In this document: piece after piece, positions 1-5,755 of the stretch
Layout of the letters: each line of letters starts with the position of its first letter
How positions within the stretch are numbered: the stretch's first letter is position 1
NCBI GenBank assembly: GCA_947074335.1
Contig: CAMTPG010000184.1
Span: 1 to 5,755 of the forward strand
DNA length: 5,755 nt
Direction of reading: 5' to 3'
DNA from: an uncultured Parabacteroides sp.
GTDB taxonomy: Bacteria; Bacteroidota; Bacteroidia; Bacteroidales; Tannerellaceae
Notes under the pieces: model-generated
What the model was told of the DNA's origin: nothing
Database searches by the model: none
Seen by the model: only the letters and a program-made list of their open reading frames with translations
Position numbers and translations under genes: made by a program

Positions 1-1434
1 GGAACCATTCATCACTGGCTCGGCTGGATGGCGAAAATCCAGTTTATGCCTGCTTTGCTCGCTCTTAATGTGGGTGTTATCCTTTTCCTGGTGCTGATGA
101 CACTGCTTTTCGGACGTATTTACTGCTCTGTGATCTGTCCGCTGGGTGTTTTTCAGGATATCGCCGCCTGGCTGGGTAAGCAACGTAAAAAACTGCCTTA
201 TACCTATTCGCCCGCCATCAACTGGCTCCGATACGGCTTTTTGGCTGTGTTTGTGTTTGGTTACATTGCCGGCGTCAGCGTACTGGTTTCCATACTCGAA
301 CCTTACAGTGCCTTTGGCCGCATGGTAAGCAGTCTGGTGCAGCCGGTCTGGCTTTGGGGAAACAATCTCCTGGCTCATCTGGCCGAGCGTGCCGATAGTT
401 ATGCTTTTTATTCGGTCGATGTCTGGATGAAGAGTCTGGCTACCTTTATTATTGCCGTTGTAACCTTCGTGGTGCTGGTGGTGCTGGCCTGGCGCAACGG
501 CCGCACCTATTGCAATACTGTTTGTCCGGTAGGAACAATTCTGGGTTTCTTATCCCGCTTTTCGCTGTTCCGCGTAGCTATCGATGCCGACAAATGTAAC
601 AATTGTACATTATGTGCCCGCAATTGCAAAGCATCGTGTATCGATGTAAAAAATTTCAGCGTGGATTACAGTCGTTGTGTAGACTGTATGGACTGTCTGG
701 GCAAATGCAAACGCGATGCCATTCATTATAAACCGGTTTGGGGCAAAGTGCGCAAGCCGGCAGAAACTCCGATAGAAAATACACACCAATCCAGTTCAGA
801 TACCAATGCCAACCGTCGCTCTTTCCTTTCGGTTGCGGCTCTTGTTGCAACCTCTTCGCTTGTTAAGGCGCAGGAGAAAAAGGTGGATGGCGGACTGGCA
901 ACCATCGAGGACAAGAAAATTCCGAAGCGACTGACGCCGATTACACCGGCCGGCTCGCTGGGCGTGCGTAATTTTACGAATGCCTGTACAGCCTGTCAGT
1001 TATGTATTTCGGCTTGTCCGAACGGGGTATTACGACCTTCGACGAGCCTGGAAACGTTCATGCAACCCGAAGTTTCGTACGAACGTGGCTACTGCCGACC
1101 GGAATGCACGCTTTGTTCGAGCGTGTGTCCGGCCGGAGCCATTCGGCCTATTTCCGAGGCGGATAAATCGGCTACGCAGATTGGTCATGCCGTCTGGATC
1201 GAACAGAACTGTGTGGCACTGACCGATGGTGTGAACTGTGGAAACTGTGAGCGTCATTGTCCTGTAGGAGCCATTCAGATGGTTGCCTACGATCCCGAAA
1301 TTCCCGGCGAACAGCTGATTCCGGTGGTCAATACCGAACGCTGCATCGGTTGCGGTGCCTGCGAAAATCTTTGTCCGTCGCGTCCGTTCAGCGCCATTTA
1401 TGTGGAAGGACATGAACGTCATCGTCTTATTTAA
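1..1434 (+). CDS. NapH/NapG-like membrane-bound polyferredoxin (5'-partial)
   Basis: This is a membrane Fe-S protein predicted to relay electrons through about six [4Fe-4S] clusters. The frame is open back to base 1 (GTIHHWLGW precedes the first Met), so the true start and probably a first membrane helix lie upstream. Residues below count from the Met codon at base 28. Hydrophobic helices lie at about 8-28, 65-90 and 138-156. NapH-type CxxxCP motifs follow at 33-38 and 162-167. Two ferredoxin motifs use C190/193/196/200 and C217/220/223/227. A twin-arginine motif NRRSFLS (262-268) and a short hydrophobic run come next. The C-terminal part has four more clusters: C320/323/326/330, C356/360/363/367, C395/404/407/411 and C439/442/445/449. 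The long gap between the first two cysteines of the third resembles NapG. I infer a NapH-NapG fusion with its last domain outside the cytoplasm. The stop overlaps the next gene (TAATG). The electron donor and acceptor are unknown, and no nitrate reductase gene is seen here. Confidence 0.88.
   Translation, partial: GTIHHWLGWMAKIQFMPALLALNVGVILFLVLMTLLFGRIYCSVICPLGVFQDIAAWLGKQRKKLPYTYSPAINWLRYGFLAVFVFGYIAGVSVLVSILEPYSAFGRMVSSLVQPVWLWGNNLLAHLAERADSYAFYSVDVWMKSLATFIIAVVTFVVLVVLAWRNGRTYCNTVCPVGTILGFLSRFSLFRVAIDADKCNNCTLCARNCKASCIDVKNFSVDYSRCVDCMDCLGKCKRDAIHYKPVWGKVRKPAETPIENTHQSSSDTNANRRSFLSVAALVATSSLVKAQEKKVDGGLATIEDKKIPKRLTPITPAGSLGVRNFTNACTACQLCISACPNGVLRPSTSLETFMQPEVSYERGYCRPECTLCSSVCPAGAIRPISEADKSATQIGHAVWIEQNCVALTDGVNCGNCERHCPVGAIQMVAYDPEIPGEQLIPVVNTERCIGCGACENLCPSRPFSAIYVEGHERHRLI
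811..873 (+). other. Internal twin-arginine signal-like segment within the Fe-S protein
   Basis: The codons read NRRSFLSVAALVATSSLVKAQ, matching the Tat consensus (S/T)RRxFLK except at its first and last positions. A weakly hydrophobic stretch typical of Tat signals follows. V-K-A before Q could act as a signal peptidase I site, though it is a poor AxA match. It separates the membrane/ferredoxin half from the NapG-like half. If used, it would export the C-terminal domain, either tethered or cut free. Cleavage is inference. Confidence 0.6.
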
Positions 1435-2828
1435 TGAAAGCTTGTGTTACAATGAAAAATCAATCCAAATCAATAAATAGAAGAGATTTCTTCAAAATTG
1501 TGGGAATCAGTACCGCTTCTACAGCTACTTTATACGGCTGCGGACAAAAAGCGGATGCCGCTTCCGATAAACATATTGCGGGCGCCGTGCCTACCGACAA
1601 AATGGTGTATCGCAACTTTGCGGGCGATAATGTATCGCTGCTGGGTTACGGCTGTATGCGCTGGCCCACGCTGCCGGCTCCCGAAGGCGATGGCAATGTA
1701 ATCGATCAGCAGGCTGTGAATGAGCTGATTGATTATGCGCTGGCTCATGGTGTGAATTATTACGATACATCGCCTGTTTATGTGCAGGGCTGGTCTGAGA
1801 AAGCTACCGGTAATGCATTAAGCCGCCATCCGCGCGATTCCTATTATCTGGCTACCAAGCTGTCGAATTTTTCGAATTACTCGCGCGAAAATTCCTTGGC
1901 TATGTACAACCAGTCGTTCAAAGATCTGCAAACCGATTATATTGATTATTACCTGCTGCATGCCATTGGCGGCGGCGGTATGGAGCAGTTTAATAAGCGG
2001 TATGTGGATAACGGCATGCTCGATTTTCTGATCAAAGAGCGCGAAGCAGGCCGTATCCGCAAGCTGGGCTGGTCGTTTCACGGCGATGTGGAGGTTTTCG
2101 ATGAGGTACTGGCCATGCACGACGATATACACTGGGATTTTGTGCAAATCCAGCTCAACTACATGGACTGGAAGCATGCCGGTGAGCGCAATGTAAATGC
2201 CGATTATCTGTATGGCGAACTCGAAAAGAAAGGCGTTCCGGCTGTGATCATGGAGCCTTTGCTGGGCGGTCGCCTGTCCAATGTGCCCGAACATATTGTG
2301 GGCCGTCTCAAACAGCAGCGTCCTGCCGAAAGTGTGGCCTCGTGGGCTTTTCGTTTTGCGGGAACACCGCCGGGCGTGCTTACGGTGCTGAGCGGAATGA
2401 CTTACCTGGAGCATCTGCAGGATAATATCCGTACCTATTCGCCGCTCGATCCGGTAAGTGATGCCGAGATGGATTTTCTGGAAGGAACAGCCGATCTGAT
2501 GGCGCAGTATCCTACCATTCCCTGCAATGATTGCAAATATTGCATGCCTTGTCCGTATGGTATTGATATACCGGCTATTCTGATTCATTACAACAAATGT
2601 GTGAACGAAGGCAATGTGCCGCAAAGTCGCACGGATGATAATTATAAAGAGGCGCGTCGTGCCTTTTTGGTGGGTTACGACCGCAGTGTACCGAAATTAC
2701 GTCAGGCCAGTTTTTGTATTGGCTGTAATCAATGTTCCGAACATTGTCCGCAACGCATTCATATCCCGTCGCAGTTGCACCGGATTGATGATTTTGTGGA
2801 AAATTTAAAACAGGAAACATTGGTTTAA
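1434..2828 (+). CDS. Tat-exported aldo/keto reductase with two C-terminal [4Fe-4S] clusters
   Basis: This is an NAD(P)H-type aldo/keto reductase (AKR) barrel with a ferredoxin-like tail; the substrate is unknown. Counting from the ATG at 1434, the leader has RRDFFK at 16-21, a hydrophobic run, and a lipobox-like LYGC ending at C36. The protein is thus probably a Tat-dependent lipoprotein or is anchored near the membrane. The AKR tetrad looks intact: D111 and Y116 in the YDTSPVY segment, K142 in ATKLS, and H176 in YLLHA. The late segment VLSGMTYLEHLQDNI (318-332) matches the cofactor-side region of Fe-S AKRs. Cluster motifs are C364/367/370/373 (CxxCxxCxPCP-like) and C428/431/434/438 followed by P. 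The start is uncertain. ATG 1434 overlaps the upstream stop (TAATG). ATG 1452 gives MKNQSKSINRRDFFK, a more usual Tat leader, and a 458-residue protein. Family length around 450 fits either. It is co-transcribed with the upstream Fe-S protein, a plausible redox partner. Confidence 0.9.
   Translation: MKACVTMKNQSKSINRRDFFKIVGISTASTATLYGCGQKADAASDKHIAGAVPTDKMVYRNFAGDNVSLLGYGCMRWPTLPAPEGDGNVIDQQAVNELIDYALAHGVNYYDTSPVYVQGWSEKATGNALSRHPRDSYYLATKLSNFSNYSRENSLAMYNQSFKDLQTDYIDYYLLHAIGGGGMEQFNKRYVDNGMLDFLIKEREAGRIRKLGWSFHGDVEVFDEVLAMHDDIHWDFVQIQLNYMDWKHAGERNVNADYLYGELEKKGVPAVIMEPLLGGRLSNVPEHIVGRLKQQRPAESVASWAFRFAGTPPGVLTVLSGMTYLEHLQDNIRTYSPLDPVSDAEMDFLEGTADLMAQYPTIPCNDCKYCMPCPYGIDIPAILIHYNKCVNEGNVPQSRTDDNYKEARRAFLVGYDRSVPKLRQASFCIGCNQCSEHCPQRIHIPSQLHRIDDFVENLKQETLV
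1476..1541 (+). other. Tat leader with lipobox-like cysteine
   Basis: N-R-R-D-F-F-K is a good twin-arginine match. A run IVGISTASTATLY follows, and then G-C, which would be the lipidated cysteine after signal peptidase II cleavage. Tyr at -2 is unusual for a lipobox. No acidic run follows the cysteine, so the Bacteroidota surface-export signal is not evident, and a periplasm-facing lipoprotein is the better guess. Confidence 0.6.
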
Positions 2829-2838
2829 ACCTGTTTTA
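2806..2838 (+). other. Hairpin spanning the reductase stop codon
   Basis: TAAAACAGG (2806-2814) pairs perfectly with CCTGTTTTA (2830-2838). Inside it, AAAC (2815-2818) can pair with GTTT (2823-2826) around an ATTG tetraloop, leaving an AAA bulge. The stop codon lies inside the structure. No T-run follows directly, so it could be a 3'-end stabiliser or an auxiliary terminator. Its role is inferred. Confidence 0.5.
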
Positions 2839-2850
2839 GTGTGTGTGTAT

Positions 2851-2928
2851 GAAAAGCTTTTACAAATCATTCAACCTGATTTGCAAAAGCTTTTCTTTTA
2901 TTACTTTTCTTTACTTTTATTACTTTTT
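2851..2928 (+). terminator. Strong intrinsic terminator of the Fe-S/reductase operon
   Basis: Arms 2851-2869 and 2877-2895 are complementary over 19 bp with one A-C mismatch and a 7-base loop (TTCAACC). A T-rich tail follows on the + strand from 2896. The position, 22 bases after the reductase stop codon, and the one-sided T tail show it terminates + strand transcription. The stem is mostly A/T with a central AGCT in each arm. Confidence 0.85.
2896..2927 (+). repeat. Short direct repeat in the terminator tail
   Basis: TTTTATTACTTTT occurs at 2896-2908 and again at 2915-2927, exactly 19 bases apart. It forms the T-rich tail after the terminator hairpin. It is probably low-complexity sequence giving redundant termination rather than a binding site. 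Confidence 0.6.
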
Positions 2929-3007
2929 GCGGCTAAACAATTCGGCCTTTCCGGACGTTTTTTAAGAAATCCCCGCTGATTCTTATCGGTGTATGCGGGA
3001 AAAAGTA

Positions 3008-3015
3008 TAATTTTG
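3008..3015 (+). promoter_or_regulatory. Bacteroides-type -7 promoter element
   Basis: TAATTTTG fits the Bacteroidota consensus TAnnTTTG and lies 18 bases before the ATG of the following gene. No clear TTTG -33 element is seen at the expected distance (about 2984-2990), where TTCTTAT stands. Transcription would begin near 3020 and give a very short leader. The strong terminator just upstream supports a new transcription unit starting here. Confidence 0.5.
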
Positions 3016-3033
3016 TAGTTAAAATGGAGACAT

Positions 3034-3792
3034 ATGAAAGACAATTATAGTGTTTTGGATAAATTCCGTAATTCGTTGAGTCAGATGGAAGGCCATTTTC
3101 ATATTCTGGAAGAACGTGTGCCCATTGATATTCAGATGAAATATTTCAAATATTCGGAGGCGCTTCGTTTCAGAATCGATAAGCCGAATGTGGAGGTAAT
3201 GAGTCGTGAAGAGATTCTGGATTCGTTGAATGATGAGCTGCTGTCGGAGAGTGACAAACGACAATTGCTGTCATCGCTGGCCATTTCGAACGATATCCGG
3301 CATTTGCGTATTTTAGAGGAATATGCTAAAGATCCGATGCCTGCGCTGCGCAACTGGACCTTGCTGGCCTGTATGGAGAGCAAAATAGCCATTGAATCGG
3401 TTTTATCGGAAGTTAAACAGATTTATATATCAACCGGTCTGGGTGGAAGAGGAGAGAAGATACGCTATTTTGTGTTGATTCTTTCGCGGCATAAACTGCC
3501 ATTCGAAGCCTATCAGCGGGATGTGATACTGAAGGAGTTTCCCTATTTGCTGGAACATTCCGAATGCGAAATAGAAAGATTAAATATCGGCGACTGTCAT
3601 CTGGAGCTGGTTCTGTTAATGCCTTTGCGCATTGATGTGAAAAAAGTGATCGATATGATTGTCGACGAATGTAATGATTACGGCAATTTCTTATCGGCAG
3701 GATATACAATAACAAACATGAAAGAATTTTCTGAAGAGGAAATTGATGCGATAATAAATAAAAATGAGAGAGACAGTAATTCAGGCTGTTAA
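3034..3792 (+). CDS. Conserved-looking hypothetical protein, HEAT-like helical
   Basis: I do not recognise a named family for this 252-residue protein. It has no signal peptide or membrane segment and is probably cytoplasmic. It is rich in charged, amphipathic helices. Residues about 73-116 contain SNDIRHLRILEEYAKD and a following PALRNW, the spacing and residues expected of a HEAT-type helical pair. A glycine-rich turn GLGGRG lies at 135-140, followed by a helix-prone RYFVLIL. The start is well supported: an in-frame TAG lies at 3016-3018, GGAGA precedes the ATG by three bases, and a -7 promoter match lies upstream. The 3' end overlaps the GtrA-family gene by 29 bases, so the two are probably translationally coupled. 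That context hints at a job linked to the glycolipid module, perhaps as a scaffold or regulator, but this is only guilt by association. Confidence 0.8.
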   Translation: MKDNYSVLDKFRNSLSQMEGHFHILEERVPIDIQMKYFKYSEALRFRIDKPNVEVMSREEILDSLNDELLSESDKRQLLSSLAISNDIRHLRILEEYAKDPMPALRNWTLLACMESKIAIESVLSEVKQIYISTGLGGRGEKIRYFVLILSRHKLPFEAYQRDVILKEFPYLLEHSECEIERLNIGDCHLELVLLMPLRIDVKKVIDMIVDECNDYGNFLSAGYTITNMKEFSEEEIDAIINKNERDSNSGC

Positions 3793-4147
3793 ATATGGTG
3801 TAGTAGGCGCAAGCAATACATTGATAACAGCGATTGTCATCTGGGTCATGATGAAAGGTTTTGATTGCCCCGATGTTGTATCAAACATAACCGGCTATGT
3901 AGCCGGGGTTTTAAACAGCTTTATATGGAATAAACAGTGGACTTTCCAGAGTTCTGCCGGATGGATGGGCAGCGCGCTGCGTTTTGGTGCGGTTTTTGGT
4001 ATCTGTTATCTGCTTCAGCTGGGGTTATTGATTTATGTACTTAATCCTTATCTGCCCATTGATCCCTATTATAATCAGTTGCTGGCGATGGGTTTCTATA
4101 CGGTTATAAATTTCGTATTCAACAAGTTCTATACCTTTAAGTCCTGA
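3764..4147 (+). CDS. GtrA-family membrane protein (polyprenyl-linked sugar translocation)
   Basis: This is a small inner-membrane protein of 127 residues, the normal length for GtrA-like proteins. Four hydrophobic helices lie at about 6-30, 36-56, 68-92 and 103-121. Family hallmarks are the N-terminal YGVVGASNTL (11-20), the N-x-F-x-W-N-K-x-W-T-F segment (51-61) and the terminal NFVFNKFYTF (116-125). Members are thought to help move polyprenyl-phosphate-linked sugars across the membrane. Here it sits four bases before a GtrB/DPM1-like glycosyltransferase, the classic partner. ATG 3764 fits because the conserved motif begins about ten residues later and the next Met (residue 29) would remove the first helix. 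It overlaps the preceding gene by 29 bases, and the run before the ATG is A-rich (AATAAATAAAA), typical of Bacteroidota leaders. The sugar carried cannot be read from this gene. Confidence 0.92.
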   Translation: MRETVIQAVKYGVVGASNTLITAIVIWVMMKGFDCPDVVSNITGYVAGVLNSFIWNKQWTFQSSAGWMGSALRFGAVFGICYLLQLGLLIYVLNPYLPIDPYYNQLLAMGFYTVINFVFNKFYTFKS

Positions 4148-4151
4148 TTGG

Positions 4152-5096
4152 ATGAAGAAATTAGCCATCATCGTACCTTGTTATAACGAGGAAGCGGTTC
4201 TTCAGCAATCCTATCTTCGTACAAAAGCAGCGCTTGCCGGACTCGATTATCTGATCGAATTTATTTACATCAATGATGGCAGTTTTGATCGTACCCGTGA
4301 ATTGCTGGACGAGATTGCTGCCGGCGATGCGCAGGTAAAGGTGATTCATTTTTCGCGAAACTTCGGGCATCAGGCAGCCGTAACAGCCGGTATTAATCAT
4401 TGCGATGCCGATCTGGCCGTGATTATTGATGCCGATATGCAGGATCCGCCCGAACTGATTCCCGATATGCTGGCTTTGCAGCAGGCCGAGTCGGCTCATG
4501 TAATTTACTGCGTGCGCAAATCGCGTGCGGGCGAACGTCGGTTTAAACGGTTAACATCCAAGTTGTTCTATCGTGTATTGAACTTCATGAGTGATGTGAA
4601 CTTTCCGCTCGATACGGGCGATTTCAGACTGATCGACCGCAAAGTGATGCATGAGTTTGATCGTTTTAAGGAGCGCGGTAAATATGTGCGGGGACTGATC
4701 AGCTGGGTAGGTTTTAAACAGGTTCCTTTTTATTATACCCGCGAGGCGCGCATCGGCGGACGGACTAAATATTCGTTCCGCAAAATGTGGAAGTTTGCAG
4801 GTACTGCCATGCTATATTTTTCCAATAAACCGCTCCGACTGGCTACCAGCCTGGGATTTATCGCTGTTTTTGTCGGCGTTATTTTGGCACTCTGGTTTAC
4901 GCTGGGTAAGATTTATGGTTTTAATCATGCCAATTCGGGATGGACATCCATTATGACTACCGTGATTTTCTTTGGCGGTGTGCAGTTGCTTACAGTTGGT
5001 GTGCTGGGACAGTATGTGGGCATTCTTTTCGATGAACTCAAAGCACGTCCCGAATATATTATCGATGAGAAACGGAATTTCAGGGATTCGAAATAA
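4152..5096 (+). CDS. GT2 polyprenyl-phosphate glycosyltransferase (GtrB/DPM1-like)
   Basis: This membrane-anchored GT-A enzyme is predicted to transfer a sugar from a nucleotide donor to undecaprenyl phosphate on the cytoplasmic face. Its 314 residues match the family. The catalytic domain shows VPCYNEE (8-14), INDGS (40-44), FSRNFGHQAA (67-76) and DADMQDPPE (93-101), the metal/nucleotide-binding Asp motif. DTGDFRLIDRKV (154-165) and RGLISWVGFKQ (180-190) follow, and GGRTKYSFRKM (202-212) is the interface segment. Two membrane helices at about 229-250 and 266-292 close the protein, as in GtrB. It starts four bases after the GtrA-family stop, so the pair is almost certainly co-expressed. Donor specificity (glucose, mannose, GlcNAc or an amino sugar) cannot be read from the sequence. 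No serotype-specific third Gtr gene or phage gene is nearby, so a cell-envelope housekeeping or glycan-decoration role is more likely than phage seroconversion. Confidence 0.93.
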   Translation: MKKLAIIVPCYNEEAVLQQSYLRTKAALAGLDYLIEFIYINDGSFDRTRELLDEIAAGDAQVKVIHFSRNFGHQAAVTAGINHCDADLAVIIDADMQDPPELIPDMLALQQAESAHVIYCVRKSRAGERRFKRLTSKLFYRVLNFMSDVNFPLDTGDFRLIDRKVMHEFDRFKERGKYVRGLISWVGFKQVPFYYTREARIGGRTKYSFRKMWKFAGTAMLYFSNKPLRLATSLGFIAVFVGVILALWFTLGKIYGFNHANSGWTSIMTTVIFFGGVQLLTVGVLGQYVGILFDELKARPEYIIDEKRNFRDSK

Positions 5097-5118
5097 CGGG
5101 CCGTTTTCAGTTTGACAG

Positions 5119-5140
5119 TTATTTATCAATAATTGTTGTT
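5119..5140 (+). terminator. Weak possible terminator after the glycosyltransferase
   Basis: TTATT (5119-5123) and AATAA (5128-5132) can pair around TATC, followed by TTGTTGTT. An outer pairing of AAATAAC (5091-5097) with GTTATTT (5118-5124) competes with it. Both stems are almost wholly A/T and weak. Termination somewhere here is likely because a new promoter follows, but this exact site is unsure. Confidence 0.25.
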
Positions 5141-5163
5141 TTAAAACTATATTTAGTATAAAA
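5139..5163. repeat. AT-rich inverted repeat upstream of potA
   Basis: TTTTA (5139-5143) with ACTA (5146-5149) mirrors TAGT (5154-5157) with TAAAA (5159-5163). The centre is TATT, with two unpaired bases in one arm and one in the other. It overlaps where the -33 element of the potA promoter should be. It could be an operator or chance in AT-rich DNA. Confidence 0.35.
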
Positions 5164-5177
5164 CACAATTAATTACA

Positions 5178-5185
5178 TACCTTTG
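5178..5185 (+). promoter_or_regulatory. Bacteroides-type -7 promoter element for potA
   Basis: TACCTTTG matches TAnnTTTG exactly. A partial -33 element, TTTAG (5152-5156), lies roughly 22 bases upstream, slightly wider than usual. Transcription would begin near 5190-5195 and leave an untranslated leader of roughly 55 bases. I see no recognisable riboswitch in that leader. Confidence 0.6.
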
Positions 5186-5247
5186 TTTTGTTTTTAAGAA
5201 GAAAGGCAACATAAGTTTAATTTAGTTTAGGATAAGATCGACAGACT

Positions 5248-5755
5248 ATGCAAAAATCGGATTGCATCATTGGCGTAGAACATGTTTCAAAGAAATTTGG
5301 CGATAAAGCGGTATTGAATGATGTGAATTTGTTGGTTCGTAAAGGAGAATTTGTCACAATTTTAGGTCCTTCGGGTTGTGGTAAAACAACACTGCTTCGT
5401 TTGATAGCCGGTTTTCAGACCGCTTCGGCAGGCGTTATAACCATCGCCGGAGAAGATATTACCAGGACTCCTCCCCATAAGCGACCTGTAAACACGGTAT
5501 TTCAGAAATATGCGCTATTTCCGCATCTGAATGTATTCAATAATATTGCTTTCGGGTTGAAACTGAAAAAACTTCCCAATGCTCAAATAGAGAAAAAGGT
5601 AAAACAGGCTTTAAAAATGGTAGGTCTCACCGATTATGAGATTCGCGAAGTCGATTCTTTATCGGGCGGTCAGCAACAGCGTGTGGCAATTGCCCGTGCC
5701 ATTGTGAATGAGCCGGAAGTGCTTTTGCTGGATGAACCGCTGGCGGCGCTCGATC
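5248..5755 (+). CDS. potA: Spermidine/putrescine ABC importer ATPase PotA (3'-partial)
   Basis: This is the cytoplasmic ATPase that powers polyamine uptake. The window holds the first 169 codons, ending inside the D-loop. Visible motifs are Walker A GPSGCGKTT (40-48), the Q-loop region VFQKYALFPHLNV (84-96), the ABC signature LSGGQQQRVAIARA (138-151) and Walker B plus catalytic Glu in LLLDEPLAALD (159-169). The stretch TPPHKRPVNTVFQKYALFPHL is characteristic of PotA rather than other CUT/MOI-type ATPases. ATG 5248 is the first start after an in-frame TAA at 5233-5235. No strong Shine-Dalgarno sequence is present. It has its own promoter and is probably the first gene of a pot operon. The permease genes and the binding-protein gene would be expected downstream, outside the window. 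An Fe(III) or sulfate importer ATPase is a less likely alternative. Confidence 0.9.
   Translation, partial: MQKSDCIIGVEHVSKKFGDKAVLNDVNLLVRKGEFVTILGPSGCGKTTLLRLIAGFQTASAGVITIAGEDITRTPPHKRPVNTVFQKYALFPHLNVFNNIAFGLKLKKLPNAQIEKKVKQALKMVGLTDYEIREVDSLSGGQQQRVAIARAIVNEPEVLLLDEPLAALD

Noticed and set aside
28..30. ATG as the true start of the first gene
   Set aside because: The frame is open to base 1 and encodes residues (HHWLGW) that continue naturally into the conserved membrane segment, so the Met is internal.
1030..1422. 130-codon minus-strand open frame
   Set aside because: It is antisense to the cluster-binding part of the Fe-S protein; composition is Arg/Thr-rich noise with no recognisable domain.
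1818..2624. 268-codon open frame on the minus strand
   Set aside because: It lies wholly inside the aldo/keto reductase, whose catalytic and Fe-S motifs are intact on the + strand. The minus translation shows no family motif and is a codon-usage shadow.
2839..2848. GTGTGTGTGT-like dinucleotide run
   Set aside because: The run is too short (about four to five units) to be a phase-variation tract and it lies between two hairpins, away from any start codon.
3764..5096. Phage seroconversion (gtr) cassette
   Set aside because: GtrA- and GtrB-like genes are present, but there is no serotype-specific third gene, integrase or attachment site, and the next gene is a housekeeping transporter.
5094..5105. 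AACGGGCCGTT palindrome as a terminator stem
   Set aside because: The arms meet with a single central base, leaving no room for a loop without breaking most of the stem.
4812..5168. 118-codon minus-strand frame entering the intergenic region
   Set aside because: Most of it is antisense to the GT2 membrane helices, there is no promoter or leader on that strand, and the protein has no family features.

Overview
The window reads as an ordinary chromosomal stretch of a Bacteroidota bacterium, most likely order Bacteroidales. The protein style (Fe-S aldo/keto reductase, GtrA plus GT2 pair, PotA) fits this. So do two sequences matching the Bacteroides-type -7 promoter element TAnnTTTG, and A-rich rather than Shine-Dalgarno-like leaders. 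All five complete or partial major genes plus the last partial gene lie on the + strand. No rRNA, tRNA, CRISPR array, insertion sequence or phage gene is visible. The genus cannot be fixed from sequence reading alone.

Region 1 (1-2895) is the end of a redox operon. A polytopic Fe-S protein, cut at its 5' end by the window edge, looks like a NapH-type membrane electron-transfer protein fused to a NapG-type four-cluster ferredoxin domain. A twin-arginine export motif sits between the two halves. Its stop codon overlaps (TAATG) the first possible start of an aldo/keto reductase that carries its own twin-arginine/lipobox leader, a complete AKR catalytic tetrad and two C-terminal [4Fe-4S] motifs. 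Both products therefore appear to present Fe-S domains outside the cytoplasm. The operon closes with a hairpin across the stop codon and then a strong 19-bp terminator hairpin with a T-rich tail.

Region 2 (2896-5096) is a three-gene transcription unit behind a Bacteroides-type promoter. It holds an unrecognised 252-aa probably helical, HEAT-like protein, then a GtrA-family four-helix membrane protein overlapping it by 29 bases, then a GT2 glycosyltransferase with two C-terminal membrane helices. The last two together suggest synthesis and translocation of a polyprenyl-phosphate-linked sugar for decorating a surface glycan. The role of the first gene is unknown.

Region 3 (5097-5755) is an AT-rich intergenic region with a perfect -7 promoter match and an inverted repeat. 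It is followed by the start of potA, the ATPase of a spermidine/putrescine ABC importer, which runs off the window.

The candidate for an under-described system is the NapH-NapG fusion with the exported Fe-S aldo/keto reductase. The parts are known families; the inferred extracytoplasmic redox pathway and its substrate are not established by the sequence.
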